Shown here one piece after another: positions 40,364 to 49,361 of a DNA stretch of 64,000 nt. The translations under genes and the position numbers were made by a program. The first letter of the stretch is position 1; every line of letters begins with the position of its first letter. The notes beneath the pieces are model-generated. The model saw only the letters and a list, made by a program, of their open reading frames with translations, did not search any database and had not been told where the DNA came from. Source of the DNA: Bacteroidia bacterium (GTDB taxonomy: Bacteria > Bacteroidota > Bacteroidia > Flavobacteriales_D > Crocinitomicaceae); assembly GCA_030427935.1 (NCBI GenBank), contig JAUICI010000001.1, positions 1 through 64,000 on the forward strand, read 5' to 3'.

Positions 40364-43300
40364 TCAAAAGAAAGCCCGAACTTCCATACCACCTGTATGA
40401 ATCACTTTCGAACCTTGAGAGGAACGTCCATTATAGGAAACGGACAATTGTAAGAATTTGGCTATGTTTCTTTGGTAGGAAACGCCCCAGGTAATATTGA
40501 GTCCATCCTGAAAGCCTTCCAACATTTCGTAAGCAATTTGGGTATTGGACTCTCCTGAATAATCAATCAAAATGGTGTTGAAATTGGCCTGTAAACTTCC
40601 TTTTTTGGGCTGATTGAACCTGAACTCTAAACCAGCATCCAATAACTGCGCCCGTTCTCGATTGATACTGTTGTTGAGTTTGTTGTTATAATTTCCAAGA
40701 ATCGTCAATCTTAAGGAGGTACTGGGTTGATAACTAAAACTCAATTCTGGCTTGTAATAATCAATGTCGTAATTTCTGGAGGTGGTATATGTGGCTCCCT
40801 GCCTTTTTGTACCGATTTCACCTGAAATTTTTAATGTGAATTTTCTGGAGATGTTATAACGAATATTCAACTGATGGAAATTCTGATCCCGGGCATCAAA
40901 TCCATTTGCGATCAATGCTTTTGAGCTTAAATACTGATAGGTATAATCAAACCCAAAAACAGGGTTGGTACGATTGAAATAAAAAGAGTTTCTAAATGAA
41001 GAGTTCAAATTCATCAAAGCAGTGTCGGCAATTTCAAAGATGAAAGGATTAAAAATATCAGCCGTTTGTGTTTCACCGGTTGTTTTTCGATTAATCCTAA
41101 AAGTAGTTTGATTGGAAAGTCGGGAAAGAAATTTTAAAAAGCCCTTTTTTCGTGCCAAAACCCTTTCTGGTCGTAAATTCAAAGAGGTTTGAAATTCATT
41201 CGTATATACCCGAACATAATCCGTTGAAGGCGTAAAAACCCGAATATAATTGGCTTGATCCTGAAATTGTGCAATCTCGAATTCATTTAAATCCTTGATT
41301 CCATCATTATTATAATCAACCCAAGTGTAAATTCCCTGACCAGCTGTTACTTCCAAGTAAACGAATTCTTTTTGCTGTTCCAGACCTGAACCAATTTCAT
41401 AAAAATTACTCCAGTTAATTGCACCTTTCCATACATTCAAAATATACTCCAGTCTGCTCAAAATGGTATTGTCGGGTTCCACATTGATCAGTTCATCGTT
41501 TTGGATGGTTAGTTTTCTATAGGAAATATTGGCCTTGATGACATTATGCCTCCATTTGGTCATTTTGAAATCCGCCCCAATGGTTTGCGCTAAGGCTGAA
41601 GATCTCAAATTGATGGTGTCAGAATTCCAGTCGTTTCTTTGTCTGTAAAAAACACGATAGCCAATTTTATTGGTGTCTGGAGTTCCTAAATACGCTTCAA
41701 AATCATAAAACTGATAGGAGAGTGGATCTTGAATTAAATTATTCAAACCACTTTTCTCATTCCATTCATGTTCGTCCTTAAATCCGATTTTAAACCATCT
41801 TTGCTGATAATAAATATTGGATCGGTGTCTTAGAAATAAGGTTTTTTGCTCACCATTAGAGTTCAATAATGAACCATCAACCCAAACGTTCAAACCTTTA
41901 AACTTGGTGTCTATTTTTAATTGATTTTTATAACCTTGATAGTCATCACCCCAATAAAACATTTTGAAGAGGTAATCAATTTTACCAATTTTTCGATTTT
42001 CAAAACCTAATTGGGCATTCCCCAGATACTGATTGTTATAATAATTGGCGGTCAAAATATTCCAGTCTCTCGTAAATTCTACCGCTCGATACCTTTCAAT
42101 CGGGTTAAAATCTTTACCACGAGCTTCAAAGTTGATGGCTGATTTTAAACGCCAAGGAGAAATACTATCCTTTGAAATTTTATGATCGGTACTCAGATTG
42201 AAATTCAATCCCAAGCCATTATTATTTTGTTTGTCTTTATCTGAAAAGGTATTGACGTCTTTATTCGAAAAGGCAAATTCAGCTTGAGCACGAACACCTT
42301 TGGCAATGTCAACTTTTGCACCGGCAGTAATCATTTGTGTTCGAACTGGGGCGGTTAGTAATCGAACCGCGGCATAATCTCCATTTCCTTGTCCAACCCA
42401 TTTGTAAACTTTTCCAAAAGCAGAATAAAAATCGAAAACATAATCTCCATTTCCTTGTCCAACAAAAGAAAAAGCCACTTGGTAAAAGGCACTATCAGGA
42501 GCAGTTGAATAAACCATCACCGAATCAATTCCCATGCTATCAATCATGGCATAGAGGTTTTGATTATCATTGTAACCGACATTAGTGATACTGCTTCGAA
42601 CTGCATTTTGGGTGCTATCACCAACAGAAGACAGGAGGGCTTTATCTTCATCACTAAGATCTTGCTGCAAAGGCTGGTTTTTTAGATCGGACTCGGAAAA
42701 GGCATTTACATAAACTCTAAATTTCTCCTTTTCAAAAGCGACGTTTCCTTGCAATAAAGTTCTCGAAAAGCTCTGATCTGTATACTGAAACTCTACCGTA
42801 ATTCTTCGGTCTTTGGTAATTCTTCTTTTTGCTGTGAAAGTGATTTCCGCTGTATTGTAGTCGATGGTATAGTCGTATTCACGACCTCTGGTCATGACTT
42901 CTCCGTCGATATAAACTTTCTCCGTCCCTGAAAGAATGATGATGTAGATTTCGTTATTGTTCCCCGTAAGCCGATACGGACCTTGATTTCCTTCAATTCC
43001 CTGGATCACATTCCTTCCGAAAACACCTCTAGAAAAGGCAAAAGATGCTTCAGCTTCAACGAGTCCAACTTTCTTTTTTTCATCACGCGTAGCATTGATA
43101 TCCAGCGGTTTGATGGGCAAAGAAACACTACCATTGATTCCCTGGCCACGTTTGTTGTAGTTCATGAAATATCCAAAGGGCTTCTTAATCCAAAAGTCTC
43201 CCCCTGTTAGAGAGAAGGTGTTGTTGTAAATGGAAATATAAACCTGATCAAATTCTTGTAGTTGATTGGTATTCCCATCAGGTTGAATCGGAATGTTGGC

Positions 43301-43852
43301 ATCTGAAATAGAGGCTTTTAAATATAGATTTTTTGTGATTTCTCCTGTTAATTGCAGGTTTAGCGTAGAGTTCACCGATAAGTTCTGATTATTTCCAAAT
43401 ACGATTCCTCTTGAGATCGAACCATTCTTCTTCAATTTACTGGCACTGAAAAAATCATCTTTTCGATTCACGGCAGTATAAAGAAACTTGTCTTTATCAT
43501 CTGGCCGATCATAATTATAGATAATATTGGTGTCTTTATTCGAATGGACTTTGGCAAAATAGAGGGGATAAGTTCTATAGCTTGAGCTCAATACAGAATC
43601 TTGAATTTGAGACCAGTCGATAATCAATTGAGCAGAAAAAGGGTTTAAATAATACAATTTCGGGTCGATCTTACCCCCATCTATACCTTTTAATTCAAAG
43701 CTTTGGGAGACAATACTCAAGGTGTCAAGTATGACGGTATCTTGTCCAGCTCGAATTTCTTTTTGACGCACAATATCCTCTTGCCCATAGAGCACGGAAA
43801 AATTTACAGCAAAAAAAAGGCTGAAAAGTAAATATTTAAAAGTATTGAACAA
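40364..43852 (-). CDS. Large outer-membrane beta-barrel protein, 1162 aa
   Basis: Signal peptide at the N-terminus (LLFSLFFAVNFSVLYGQ), a short periplasmic lead with SFELKGIDGGKIDPKLYYLNPF, a beta-rich plug region (about 130-400; KNGSISRGIVFGNNQNLSVNSTLNLQLTGEI, EKVYIDGEVMTRGREYDYTIDYNTAEITF in pieces) and a long series of alternating strands to the end. The last residues MEVRAFF fit an outer-membrane assembly signal. It resembles the uncharacterised large barrels related in style to SprA, but at half the length. An exact 25-base in-frame direct repeat encodes GQGNGDY twice (42373-42463). Stands alone, divergent from exonuclease III. Confidence 0.7.
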   Translation of the reverse strand: MFNTFKYLLFSLFFAVNFSVLYGQEDIVRQKEIRAGQDTVILDTLSIVSQSFELKGIDGGKIDPKLYYLNPFSAQLIIDWSQIQDSVLSSSYRTYPLYFAKVHSNKDTNIIYNYDRPDDKDKFLYTAVNRKDDFFSASKLKKNGSISRGIVFGNNQNLSVNSTLNLQLTGEITKNLYLKASISDANIPIQPDGNTNQLQEFDQVYISIYNNTFSLTGGDFWIKKPFGYFMNYNKRGQGINGSVSLPIKPLDINATRDEKKKVGLVEAEASFAFSRGVFGRNVIQGIEGNQGPYRLTGNNNEIYIIILSGTEKVYIDGEVMTRGREYDYTIDYNTAEITFTAKRRITKDRRITVEFQYTDQSFSRTLLQGNVAFEKEKFRVYVNAFSESDLKNQPLQQDLSDEDKALLSSVGDSTQNAVRSSITNVGYNDNQNLYAMIDSMGIDSVMVYSTAPDSAFYQVAFSFVGQGNGDYVFDFYSAFGKVYKWVGQGNGDYAAVRLLTAPVRTQMITAGAKVDIAKGVRAQAEFAFSNKDVNTFSDKDKQNNNGLGLNFNLSTDHKISKDSISPWRLKSAINFEARGKDFNPIERYRAVEFTRDWNILTANYYNNQYLGNAQLGFENRKIGKIDYLFKMFYWGDDYQGYKNQLKIDTKFKGLNVWVDGSLLNSNGEQKTLFLRHRSNIYYQQRWFKIGFKDEHEWNEKSGLNNLIQDPLSYQFYDFEAYLGTPDTNKIGYRVFYRQRNDWNSDTINLRSSALAQTIGADFKMTKWRHNVIKANISYRKLTIQNDELINVEPDNTILSRLEYILNVWKGAINWSNFYEIGSGLEQQKEFVYLEVTAGQGIYTWVDYNNDGIKDLNEFEIAQFQDQANYIRVFTPSTDYVRVYTNEFQTSLNLRPERVLARKKGFLKFLSRLSNQTTFRINRKTTGETQTADIFNPFIFEIADTALMNLNSSFRNSFYFNRTNPVFGFDYTYQYLSSKALIANGFDARDQNFHQLNIRYNISRKFTLKISGEIGTKRQGATYTTSRNYDIDYYKPELSFSYQPSTSLRLTILGNYNNKLNNSINRERAQLLDAGLEFRFNQPKKGSLQANFNTILIDYSGESNTQIAYEMLEGFQDGLNITWGVSYQRNIAKFLQLSVSYNGRSSQGSKVIHTGGMEVRAFF

Positions 43853-43878
43853 CTAAGTCCGTCTTAAGATTATCTTTG
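43845..43878 (+). promoter_or_regulatory. Promoter of the exonuclease III gene
   Basis: TTG (43845-43847), 23 bases, then TATCTTTG (43871-43878), a perfect -7 element 49 bases before the ATG. The TTG overlaps the start region of the divergent barrel gene. Confidence 0.6.
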
Positions 43879-43927
43879 CTATTCTACGAAAAATAATCGA
43901 TTCAGTATAACATATTAAACACGCAGA

Positions 43928-44701
43928 ATGGCTAAAATTATTTCATATAATGTGAACGGAATCAGGGCCGCGATCAATAAGGATTTCGCAGGATGGCTAA
44001 AAGCTGCCGATCCAGATGTGGTTTGTATTCAGGAAACAAAAGCCCAACCAGAACAAATCGACACCGAATTATTTAAGGAATTGGGCTATCATTCCTATAT
44101 GGTTTCTGCTGAAAAGAAAGGCTATTCAGGAGTGATGATTCTTTCAAAAAAAGAACCTGATCACATTGAAGAAGGTTGTGGAATTGATTATATCGACAAG
44201 GAAGGAAGAATTATACGGGCGGATTATGGTGATCTTTCAATCATGAGTGTTTACATCCCAAGTGGTTCAAGTGGAGACATTCGTCAGGATTTAAAAATGC
44301 AGTTTTTGGATGATTTTCTGAATTACATCACTGAATTAAGAAAAAGCAGACCCAAGCTAATAATTTCCGGAGATTATAATATTTGTCACAAAGCAATTGA
44401 CATTCACAACCCAGTTTCCAATAAAAATTCATCCGGATTTTTACCCGAGGAAAGAGCCTGGGTAGATGATTTCGTTGGAACAGGATTCATCGATACATTC
44501 CGCTATTTTAATGAGGATCCACACCATTATACTTGGTGGACTTACCGCATGAATGCAAGAGCAAATAACAAGGGCTGGCGTATCGATTATCATATGGCAA
44601 CAGAAAATTTGGAACAAGATTTAAAAAGAGCCGTAATACTAAGTGAAGCTGTTCATTCAGATCATTGTCCGATCTTACTCGAATTGAAGAATGAACTTTG
44701 A
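43928..44701 (+). CDS. xth: Exodeoxyribonuclease III / AP endonuclease
   Basis: 257-residue DNA repair nuclease of the EEP fold that incises abasic sites. The catalytic set is visible: NVNGIRAAI, QETKAQPEQ with the metal Glu, SGDYNICHKAIDIHNP with the Asp-Asn pair, and the final SDHCPILLEL with the catalytic Asp-His. ExoA type by the start MAKIISYNVNGIRAA. Normal length. Independent of its neighbours. Confidence 0.95.
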   Translation: MAKIISYNVNGIRAAINKDFAGWLKAADPDVVCIQETKAQPEQIDTELFKELGYHSYMVSAEKKGYSGVMILSKKEPDHIEEGCGIDYIDKEGRIIRADYGDLSIMSVYIPSGSSGDIRQDLKMQFLDDFLNYITELRKSRPKLIISGDYNICHKAIDIHNPVSNKNSSGFLPEERAWVDDFVGTGFIDTFRYFNEDPHHYTWWTYRMNARANNKGWRIDYHMATENLEQDLKRAVILSEAVHSDHCPILLELKNEL

Positions 44702-44742
44702 GTAGAATCGGTATAAATAAGGGTTTAAGTGAATTTGCTTGA

Positions 44743-44750
44743 TATCTTTG
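44743..44750 (+). promoter_or_regulatory. -7 promoter element of the LysE-type gene
   Basis: TATCTTTG, a perfect -7 element, 24 bases before the TTG start at 44775. No clear TTG box at 17-23 bases. Confidence 0.45.
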
Positions 44751-44774
44751 TAGGATCAAAATAGGAATCAGGGA

Positions 44775-45428
44775 TTGACTGAAATAGTTTTAAAAGCAGT
44801 AGTTATGGGTTTGGCTTTGGCGATGTTGCCAGGACCGGCATTTTTTGTGCTTTTACAAACGAGTATCAAAAATGGAATTCGTTCCGCCATGGCCTTTGAT
44901 GTCGGAATCCTTGTTGCAGATATTATCTACATTGCCGTTGCCTATCTTTTCTATGCTGAAGTACAGCAGCTCGCCTCTCAAAGAGATTATTTAACGCTTG
45001 CAGGAGGAATCATTTTTGCCATTTTCGGAATAAGTTTCTTCGTCAATATCAAGATGAAACATAAGCGAAAATCAAAAGTTGAAACTGAGAAGAAAAAGAA
45101 GAAACTTGAAGGAGAAGACAGCTATTGGTTGCTTTTTATCAAAGGTCTTTTGCTCAATGGATTTAATCCTTTTGTGATTTTTTATTGGTTAGGAGTAATC
45201 ACTTTTGGAACAAGTGAAGTGGATGCGGAAGGCAATCAAATGTTTTGGTTTTTAACCATCATTTTAATCACTTTCTTCAGTATTGACGCGCTTAAAATTA
45301 TTGGTGCCAAAAGTCTTCAAAGGTATATTACACCTAAATTTCTTAAGAATTTGAATCGATTTATTGGTGTAGTTTTCATCATTTTTGGAGTAGCCAGTAT
45401 CGTAATCGGAACACGAGGTCTGATGTAA
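44775..45428 (+). CDS. LysE family amino-acid exporter
   Basis: 217-residue inner-membrane protein with six predicted membrane helices, in the LysE/RhtB superfamily of small-solute exporters. The first helix has GLALAMLPGPAFFVLLQTSIKNG, matching the family's Pro-Gly-Pro motif. A charged loop KHKRKSKVETEKKKKKLEGED sits at about 98-118, and FYWLGVITFG follows. The start is probably TTG at 44775; using the next ATG (44805) would cut into the first helix. Substrate unknown. Confidence 0.85.
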   Translation: MTEIVLKAVVMGLALAMLPGPAFFVLLQTSIKNGIRSAMAFDVGILVADIIYIAVAYLFYAEVQQLASQRDYLTLAGGIIFAIFGISFFVNIKMKHKRKSKVETEKKKKKLEGEDSYWLLFIKGLLLNGFNPFVIFYWLGVITFGTSEVDAEGNQMFWFLTIILITFFSIDALKIIGAKSLQRYITPKFLKNLNRFIGVVFIIFGVASIVIGTRGLM

Positions 45429-45466
45429 CAGAAACAAACAAACAACTTATAAAAGAAAAAGCTTTA

Positions 45467-47170
45467 ATGAAGTACATCATTTTATTTTTAGTCACTATTA
45501 TTTCATTTGGAACCGTTTATTCACAGAAGAAAAGAGACAAAAAGGTTCACATGGAGTATTGGGATTTCAACAAGACCAAAATCCGAATCAAAGGCTATCA
45601 CTACATGTTTCCATCTGGGATGGTTTCAGACATGCGACATGGTAGATGGACTTATTTTACAAAAGAAGGTAAGATCGAAGAAATTCAAACCTATAAATTG
45701 GGTAAGCTTCACGGTAAGACATCAGTATTTTATAAAAATGGAAAACCAAAGATTGAGGGTTTTTTTGAAGATGGTTTGCAGGATTCCATTTACAAGGAAT
45801 ATTGGGAAAATGGAAACATAAAAATGCAAGGATTTTACGATTCTGATACAGCTACAGGAATTTGGAAACATCATTACCAATCGGGTTATTTGATGATGGA
45901 GGAAGAGTATATTGACACGATTTTGTATGTCAAAAACTTCTGGGGTCCGGATAGTACACAACTGTGCAAAGATGGAAATGGAAAAACCATGACTTTATAT
46001 GCTTTTGGAACAGAAAAGGAAGTCTATCATTATAAAGATGGCCTCAAGCATGGTGAATTCTATGAGAAGAGTCAGTACAATGCTTTTACAGTAAAAGGGA
46101 ATTACAAGAATGGTCTAAAAGACGGAAACTGGGAGTTTTTATACATCAGTGGAAAGCCAAAATTACAGTCGACTTACTCTGAAGGAAAATTAAATGGAAA
46201 GTACACCAAGTTTTATCCAGACGGAACAATTGATGCATCAGGAGCCTATTTAGACAATAAAAAAACGGGTGAATGGATCTGGAATTTCAAAAGCGGAAAA
46301 CTGGAAATGAAAGGAAATTTCAAGGAAGGAAAAATGCACGGAAGGTGGACCTATTATTATGATGAATCTGATCAGATCGCTTACACGGCTGAGTATGAAG
46401 AGGGCATGAAATCGGGGGTTTGGAGATACAACTATAAAGATGGGTCTCAGTATCGACTAGGAACCTATAAAAACGATAAGAAAAACGGAGAATGGAAGAC
46501 CTGGTATGAAAATGGTCAGCTTTTAATGCAAGGAGAATACGTGGATGATCAAGAAGAAGGCGTTTGGAAAAATTATTTCGAAAATGGTCAGTTGAAAAAC
46601 GAAGGAACTTTTGCTGCGGGTAAATTATCCGGTGAATGGAAAAGTTTTTGGCCAAATGGAAACCCCAAGCTTGAAGGGGAATACAAGGACAATTTCAAAG
46701 TCGGACATTGGATCACCTATTCATCGAAGAAAGGCAAGAAGGAAGAAGAAGGAGATTACAAAGTCATCAAAATCAAAAAAATTGCAAAATACGGAGCATT
46801 TAAAGATAGAACCGTTGAAGAAAGCGTAAAACATGGACATTGGATTACCTATTCCCAGAAGGACTTCCAAAGAACAGAAGAAGGGAATTACAAGAACGGA
46901 GAAAAACACGGAGAGTGGACGGCCTACTATCCAATGGGAAAAAAACCCGCGGTAGTCTCCAATTACAAAGAAGGAAAATTGCACGGTCCCATGACTTCCT
47001 ATAGTTGGGGAAGAAAAAGTGGCATTACTTCCATTGTCAATTACAAAGACGGATTGAAACACGGAAAGACCCAGATCTTCGACAAGAAAGGAAAACTGAT
47101 TTCTGAAAAAGAATTCAAAGAAGGTGTTGAGGTTGTAAAAGGTGGAACACCGGGCTGGAGTCCGAAATAA
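45467..47170 (+). CDS. Exported MORN/YwqK-like repeat protein, 567 aa
   Basis: Signal peptide (KYIILFLVTIISFGTVYS) then about eighteen short repeats of the YwqK/MORN type, each near 22 residues with a G-x-W or G-x-a-Y step and a following NG or DG turn: HGRWTYFTKEG, HGKTSVFYKNG, NGKYTKFYPDG, TGEWIWNFKSG, SGEWKSFWPNG, HGEWTAYYPMG, HGKTQIFDKKG. Such repeats form long beta solenoid surfaces. The family is sometimes labelled an antitoxin; no toxin gene is next to it and I do not use that name. Location outside the inner membrane is inferred from the signal. Confidence 0.85.
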   Translation: MKYIILFLVTIISFGTVYSQKKRDKKVHMEYWDFNKTKIRIKGYHYMFPSGMVSDMRHGRWTYFTKEGKIEEIQTYKLGKLHGKTSVFYKNGKPKIEGFFEDGLQDSIYKEYWENGNIKMQGFYDSDTATGIWKHHYQSGYLMMEEEYIDTILYVKNFWGPDSTQLCKDGNGKTMTLYAFGTEKEVYHYKDGLKHGEFYEKSQYNAFTVKGNYKNGLKDGNWEFLYISGKPKLQSTYSEGKLNGKYTKFYPDGTIDASGAYLDNKKTGEWIWNFKSGKLEMKGNFKEGKMHGRWTYYYDESDQIAYTAEYEEGMKSGVWRYNYKDGSQYRLGTYKNDKKNGEWKTWYENGQLLMQGEYVDDQEEGVWKNYFENGQLKNEGTFAAGKLSGEWKSFWPNGNPKLEGEYKDNFKVGHWITYSSKKGKKEEEGDYKVIKIKKIAKYGAFKDRTVEESVKHGHWITYSQKDFQRTEEGNYKNGEKHGEWTAYYPMGKKPAVVSNYKEGKLHGPMTSYSWGRKSGITSIVNYKDGLKHGKTQIFDKKGKLISEKEFKEGVEVVKGGTPGWSPK

Positions 47171-47203
47171 TTCACTCCATTTTTTTCTTAGTGTAGCATT
47201 TAT

Positions 47204-47211
47204 TAAATTTG
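47204..47211 (+). promoter_or_regulatory. -7 promoter element of queA
   Basis: TAAATTTG, a perfect -7 element, 59 bases before the queA ATG. A TTC/TTT run lies at the -33 distance, but no exact TTG. Confidence 0.45.
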
Positions 47212-47270
47212 CCCCCCTTGAAATATTTCAAGTATAATTGAGAGTTTCTTTCAAAAACTGATTTCGAAAT

Positions 47271-48326
47271 ATGAAAATGAAATTATCGGCATTTAATTTC
47301 GACCTTCCGGAAGATTTTATTGCAAAGTATCCAACTGAAAATAGAGATGAGTCAAAATTAATGGTTGTTCATCGTGACACGGGAAAAATCGAGCACAAAA
47401 TGTTTAAAGATGTGATTGATTATTTCGATGAAGGCGATGTGATGATCATGAACAATACCAAGGTTTTTCCAGCTAGATTATACGGAAATAAAGAAAAAAC
47501 AGGAGCTAAGATCGAAGTTTTTCTTTTGAGAGAACTGAACAGAGAAAGTTTGCTTTGGGATGTTTTGGTTGATCCAGCAAGAAAAATCAGAATTGGAAAT
47601 AAACTCTATTTCGGTGATGATGAATCATTGGTTGCTGAAGTAATTGACAATACAACTTCTAGAGGAAGAACTTTAAGGTTTTTGTTTGAAGGAACGCATG
47701 AAGAATTCAAACAAAAGATTATGGAATTGGGTGAAACTCCACTTCCAAAATACATCAAAAGAGAGGTAGAACCTCAAGATGAAGAAAGATACCAAACAAT
47801 TTTTGCTGAGGTTGAAGGAGCAGTAGCTGCACCAACTGCAGGATTGCACTTTTCAAAACAATTGATGAAGAGATTGGAGATCAAAGGTGTTGAAAAGGCA
47901 GACATCACATTGCACGTTGGTCTTGGAACTTTCAGAAATGTGGAAGTAGAAGACCTTACGAAACATAAAATGGATTCGGAAAGAGTAATTATTCCACAAG
48001 CAACAGCTGACAAAGTGAATCAAGCTAAAAATGCAAAGAAGAAAGTATGTGCTGTTGGAACAACTTCAATGCGGGCTATTGAGACTTCAGTTTCTACAGA
48101 AGGAGATCTTAAGGAATTTGACGGGTGGACAAATAAGTTCATTTTCCCTCCATATGATTTCTCCATTGCAAATTGCATGATTACAAACTTCCACACGCCA
48201 CTGTCGACATTGTTAATGATGATTGCAGCATTTGGTGGTTATGATTTGATGATGGAAGCTTATGAAACAGCGAAGAAAGAAAAATATAGATTCTATTCTT
48301 ACGGTGACGCGATGTTAATTCTATAG
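47271..48326 (+). CDS. queA: S-adenosylmethionine:tRNA ribosyltransferase-isomerase
   Basis: 351-residue enzyme that transfers and isomerises the ribosyl part of SAM onto preQ1-tRNA to form epoxyqueuosine. Family blocks: [25 protein letters not shown] near the start, [59 protein letters not shown] and [22 protein letters not shown] 47271 and the third codon (47277) are both possible starts; they differ by two residues. Single gene followed by a terminator. Confidence 0.96.
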   Translation: MKMKLSAFNFDLPEDFIAKYPTENRDESKLMVVHRDTGKIEHKMFKDVIDYFDEGDVMIMNNTKVFPARLYGNKEKTGAKIEVFLLRELNRESLLWDVLVDPARKIRIGNKLYFGDDESLVAEVIDNTTSRGRTLRFLFEGTHEEFKQKIMELGETPLPKYIKREVEPQDEERYQTIFAEVEGAVAAPTAGLHFSKQLMKRLEIKGVEKADITLHVGLGTFRNVEVEDLTKHKMDSERVIIPQATADKVNQAKNAKKKVCAVGTTSMRAIETSVSTEGDLKEFDGWTNKFIFPPYDFSIANCMITNFHTPLSTLLMMIAAFGGYDLMMEAYETAKKEKYRFYSYGDAMLIL

Positions 48327-48364
48327 AGTAACGAGTTTCGAGAACCGAGACTAATAAAATATTG

Positions 48365-48389
48365 AAGGAGCTTTCGGGCTCCTTTTTTC
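48365..48389 (+). terminator. Terminator of queA
   Basis: AAGGAGC/GCTCCTT stem with a 6-base loop, then T. Confidence 0.8.
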
Positions 48390-48456
48390 TTGGTTAAAAT
48401 TTACCATATATGGACTACTTGGAACTTGAAACATTAGTCATTAACTTAGTGATTCC

Positions 48457-49116
48457 ATGAAAAAGACAATCATCATCACAGCGGGAGGAGAAGGCAAAAG
48501 AATGCATTCTAAATTGCCCAAACAGTTCACCAACTTAAATGGCAAACCAATTCTCATGCATACCATTCGGAGATTTTATCGAATAGACAAAAATTTTGAG
48601 ATCATTTTAACCCTTCCGGAAAAACACATTAAAACATGGAAAAAACTGTGTTTGGATCATGATTTTGAAACACCACATCACACGGTTAATGGAGGCAAAG
48701 AGCGCTTTCATTCGGTGAAAAACGCCTTGAATTTTAGTACGGGGGATTTAATAGCCGTACACGACGGTGTGCGACCTGTGATTTCAAGAAAAATGGTTGA
48801 GAATCTATTTAAAGAAGCCGAGAAAAAAGGCGCGGTGGTTCCTGCTATCGAAATCAATGAATCTCTCAGAAAAGTAGGTAAAACGGAAGCGAAATCAGTG
48901 GATCGATCGAAGTATAGAATTATTCAAACACCTCAAGTTTTCAAAGCAGACATTTTGAAAAAAGCCTATCAAATTTCTTATCAAAAAGAAATTACCGATG
49001 ATGCTACTTTAGTGGAAAAAGTGGGACACAAAATCCATTTGGTGGAAGGAGACATCAATAATATCAAAATTACCTTTCCGAGAGATATGTTGTTAGTGGA
49101 GCAATTACTGGCTTAG
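48457..49116 (+). CDS. ispD: 2-C-methyl-D-erythritol 4-phosphate cytidylyltransferase
   Basis: 219-residue enzyme of the MEP isoprenoid pathway that adds CMP to methylerythritol phosphate. The nucleotide loop TAGGEGKRMHSKLPKQF (with Gly-rich and Lys residues) is at about 7-23, and AVHDGVRPVISRKMV and RIIQTPQVFKADILKKAYQ are the later family motifs. Slightly short of the 225-235 typical length but complete. Followed by a GC-rich inverted repeat, then purH. Confidence 0.94.
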   Translation: MKKTIIITAGGEGKRMHSKLPKQFTNLNGKPILMHTIRRFYRIDKNFEIILTLPEKHIKTWKKLCLDHDFETPHHTVNGGKERFHSVKNALNFSTGDLIAVHDGVRPVISRKMVENLFKEAEKKGAVVPAIEINESLRKVGKTEAKSVDRSKYRIIQTPQVFKADILKKAYQISYQKEITDDATLVEKVGHKIHLVEGDINNIKITFPRDMLLVEQLLA

Positions 49117-49148
49117 ACTTTCACCTCGACCTCTTTGGTTACGGGCAT

Positions 49149-49223
49149 CTCGGCTGTCGCTCGATGACCTAGTTCTATAATACATAGTCAGTCTTTTGAT
49201 TAGCACCCCGAGCAATAGCCGAG
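49149..49223. repeat. GC-rich inverted repeat between ispD and purH
   Basis: CTCGGCTGTCGCTCG (49149-49163) faces CGAGCAATAGCCGAG (49209-49223) with 13 of 15 bases paired; the whole stretch from about 49118 to 49236 is richer in GC than its surroundings. It resembles a REP-type pair but is unlike the elements at 25800 and 40148. The function may be a terminator for ispD. Confidence 0.6.
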
Positions 49224-49328
49224 GGGCCGAGGGGTCTGTTTTTGAGCAAAAAATATCCCCATCCCTGCAAATAATCATTTCCTTGCTGATAAAGGCTTGA
49301 AAAAAGCGCGTTAACCTCAAATTATAAT

Positions 49329-49336
49329 TAACTTTG
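49329..49336 (+). promoter_or_regulatory. -7 promoter element of purH
   Basis: TAACTTTG, a perfect TAnnTTTG, 25 bases before the purH ATG. Confidence 0.5.
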
Positions 49337-49361
49337 CACTTTATTTCACGAGAAAATCAAA

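Noticed and set aside
45467-47170. YwqK-type antitoxin of a toxin-antitoxin pair
   Set aside because: The protein is exported and no toxin gene lies beside it; the repeats are MORN-like surface repeats.
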